In this document: positions 5,409-6,318 of the stretch, one piece after another | Position numbering within the stretch: the first letter of the stretch is position 1 | How the letters are laid out: the number at the start of each line of letters is the position of its first letter | DNA from: Variovorax sp. | Lineage (GTDB): Bacteria; Pseudomonadota; Gammaproteobacteria; Burkholderiales; Burkholderiaceae_C | Reading direction: 5' to 3' | NCBI GenBank assembly: GCA_028292835.1 | Contig: JAQGLP010000200.1 | Span: 1 to 6,318 of the forward strand | DNA length: 6,318 bases | Notes under the pieces: model-generated | What the model was told of the DNA's origin: nothing | What the model saw: only the letters and a program-made list of their open reading frames with translations | The model's database searches: none | Program-made: the position numbers and the translations under genes

Positions 5409-5936
5409 ATGGCTCAGTTCAGCGTCAACGGGCAGCGCCTGGACCCGTACAAGAACTTCAAGTTCCGCGTCAAGTGGGACGGCCGCTTTGTCGCCGGTGT
5501 CTCCAAGGTCGGCGCGCTGAAGCGCAGCACCGACGTGGTCGAGCACCGCGAGGGCGGCGACCCGTCAAGCACGCGCAAGTCGCCCGCGCGTACCAAGTAC
5601 GACGCGATCACGCTCGAGCGCGGCGTGACGCACGACACCGAGTTCGAGAAGTGGGCCAACAAGGTCTGGAACTTCGGCTCGGGCCTCGGCGCCGAGGTCT
5701 CGCTCAAGGACTTCCGCAAGGACCTGATCATCGAGGTCTACAACGAGGCTGGACAACTCGCGATCGCCTACAAGGTGTACCGCTGCTGGGTGTCGGAGTA
5801 CCAGGCGCTGCCCGATCTGGACGCCAACGCCGGCGCGATCGCGATCCAGCACCTGAAGCTGGAGAACGAGGGCTGGGAACGCGACGTCGACGTGGTCGAG
5901 CCGTCCGAGCCGACCTTCACCGAGCCGGCCAACTGA
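5409..5936 (+). CDS. Inner tail tube protein, T4 gp19 family (eCIS type)
   Basis: The product should form stacked hexameric rings making the rigid tube inside the sheath. The 175 residues belong to the gp19-like phage tail region family (PF06841; TIGR02241). Visible motifs are DPYKNFKFRVKWDGRFVAGV (12-31), VSKVGALKRSTDVVEHREGG (31-50), SPARTKYDAITLERGVTHD (58-76), the conserved FEKWANKVWNFGSG (79-92), LKDFRKDLIIEVYNEAG (99-115) and YRCWVSEYQALPDLDANAGA (124-143), ending with LENEGWERDVDVVEPSEPTF (151-170). This pattern is typical of Afp/PVC-like injection systems. The ATG at 5409 is preceded by AAGGA seven bases upstream. The reading frame stays open far upstream through the sheath gene, but only in a shadow frame, so this ATG is the real start. 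It lies 26 nt after the sheath stop and 13 nt before the next gene, so the three are probably co-transcribed. Confidence 0.95.
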   Translation: MAQFSVNGQRLDPYKNFKFRVKWDGRFVAGVSKVGALKRSTDVVEHREGGDPSSTRKSPARTKYDAITLERGVTHDTEFEKWANKVWNFGSGLGAEVSLKDFRKDLIIEVYNEAGQLAIAYKVYRCWVSEYQALPDLDANAGAIAIQHLKLENEGWERDVDVVEPSEPTFTEPAN

Positions 5937-5949
5937 ACCGGGCACGGCC

Positions 5950-6318
5950 ATGCGGGCGCTCGGGGCCTCCGACCTGCTCGCGCTCTGGGAGCGGGGCGCG
6001 GGCCGCCATGCGCTCGACCGCAGCGCGCTGTTGTGCGCCTGGGCGCGGCCGGATGTGCCGGCCGGCAGGATCGCAGACCTTCCGCTCGGCGCCGTCACGG
6101 CCAGCCTGCTGCGCTTGCACGAGGCGAGTTTCGGCGCGCGCATTCCATGCCATGTCGATTGCGAACGCTGCGGCGAGCGGCTCGCACTGGCGTTGAGCGT
6201 GCCCGGGCTGCTGCAGCCGGAAGTCCCGGAAGACACGGCACGCGGCATCGACGTGGCCGGCCTGCGCGTGCGTGCGCCGAGCCTGCGCGACCTGGCGGCC
6301 GTGGTCTGCGAACTCGAC
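5950..6318 (+). CDS. Small cysteine-motif protein of the contractile injection operon (C-terminus beyond window)
   Basis: The frame is open from the ATG at 5950 to the window edge, giving 123 residues without a stop. It begins MRALGASDLLALWERGAG, continues with a helical region, then FGARIP (61-66) and a cysteine cluster at C67, C71 and C74 followed by GERLALALSV (75-84), and later LRVRAPSLRDLAAVV (105-119). The CxxxCxxCG pattern looks like a zinc-binding knuckle. I recall proteins of this layout (DLL..WE.G start, a CxxCG before a beta-strand) beside sheath and tube genes in eCIS loci, and some are grouped with the T4 baseplate-like family PF12322. That assignment is from memory, not a search. 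The ribosome site is weak, but the 13-nt gap after the tube gene suggests coupled translation. A role in baseplate assembly or as a chaperone is inference. Confidence 0.8.
   Translation, partial: MRALGASDLLALWERGAGRHALDRSALLCAWARPDVPAGRIADLPLGAVTASLLRLHEASFGARIPCHVDCERCGERLALALSVPGLLQPEVPEDTARGIDVAGLRVRAPSLRDLAAVVCELD

Noticed and set aside
3732..5936. A 734-codon frame that would fuse an N-terminal extension to the tube protein
   Set aside because: The part before 5409 is a shadow frame of the sheath. The tube has its own AAGGA site and a family-typical start, so no fusion is supported.
1..6318. CRISPR arrays, tRNA or rRNA genes, insertion sequences
   Set aside because: No regularly spaced direct repeats, no tRNA-like cloverleaf, no rRNA sequence and no transposase frame were seen on reading both strands by eye.

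Overview
The window comes from a GC-rich proteobacterium, most likely a betaproteobacterium of the order Burkholderiales and possibly Comamonadaceae. This rests on the residue-level look of YajC, SecD and SecF, the strong G/C preference at third codon positions, and an AT-rich intergenic motif that resembles short repeats I associate with Comamonadaceae. The family-level call is inference only.

Left part (1-2966, minus strand): a housekeeping operon read leftwards, yajC - secD - secF. These encode the accessory complex of the Sec translocon in the inner membrane. SecD and SecF use the proton-motive force to complete protein translocation through SecYEG, and YajC is their small membrane partner. 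SecF runs off the left edge and lacks its C-terminal part. yajC appears to begin at a TTG codon chosen by a well placed GGAG ribosome binding site.

Middle part (2967-3747): about 780 bases with no convincing gene, lying between two divergently transcribed units. The left half holds a probable yajC promoter, with a TACAAT -10 box abutted by a GGCGCC-CCT-GGCGCC dyad. The centre (about 3300-3350) drops to roughly a quarter to a third G+C and contains a plausible rightward promoter. The right half contains three consecutive hairpin-forming inverted repeats (3451-3539) followed by a strong ribosome binding site. If the promoter is real, the rightward operon has a structured leader of roughly 400 nt.

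Right part (3748-6318, plus strand): the beginning of a contractile injection system operon: a tail sheath protein (544 aa), a gp19-type inner tube protein (175 aa) and the first 123 residues of a small cysteine-motif protein, with gaps of only 26 and 13 nt. Sheath and tube together form the contractile barrel of phage-tail-like particles. The tube sequence matches my recollection of the extracellular contractile injection system (eCIS; Afp/PVC-like) type. No capsid, terminase, portal or integrase gene is visible, but the window ends only three genes in, so eCIS, tailocin and prophage remnant cannot be fully separated from this sequence alone. eCIS is the preferred reading. The baseplate, spike, AAA+ ATPase, tail-fibre and cargo genes that would settle it should lie to the right of the window.
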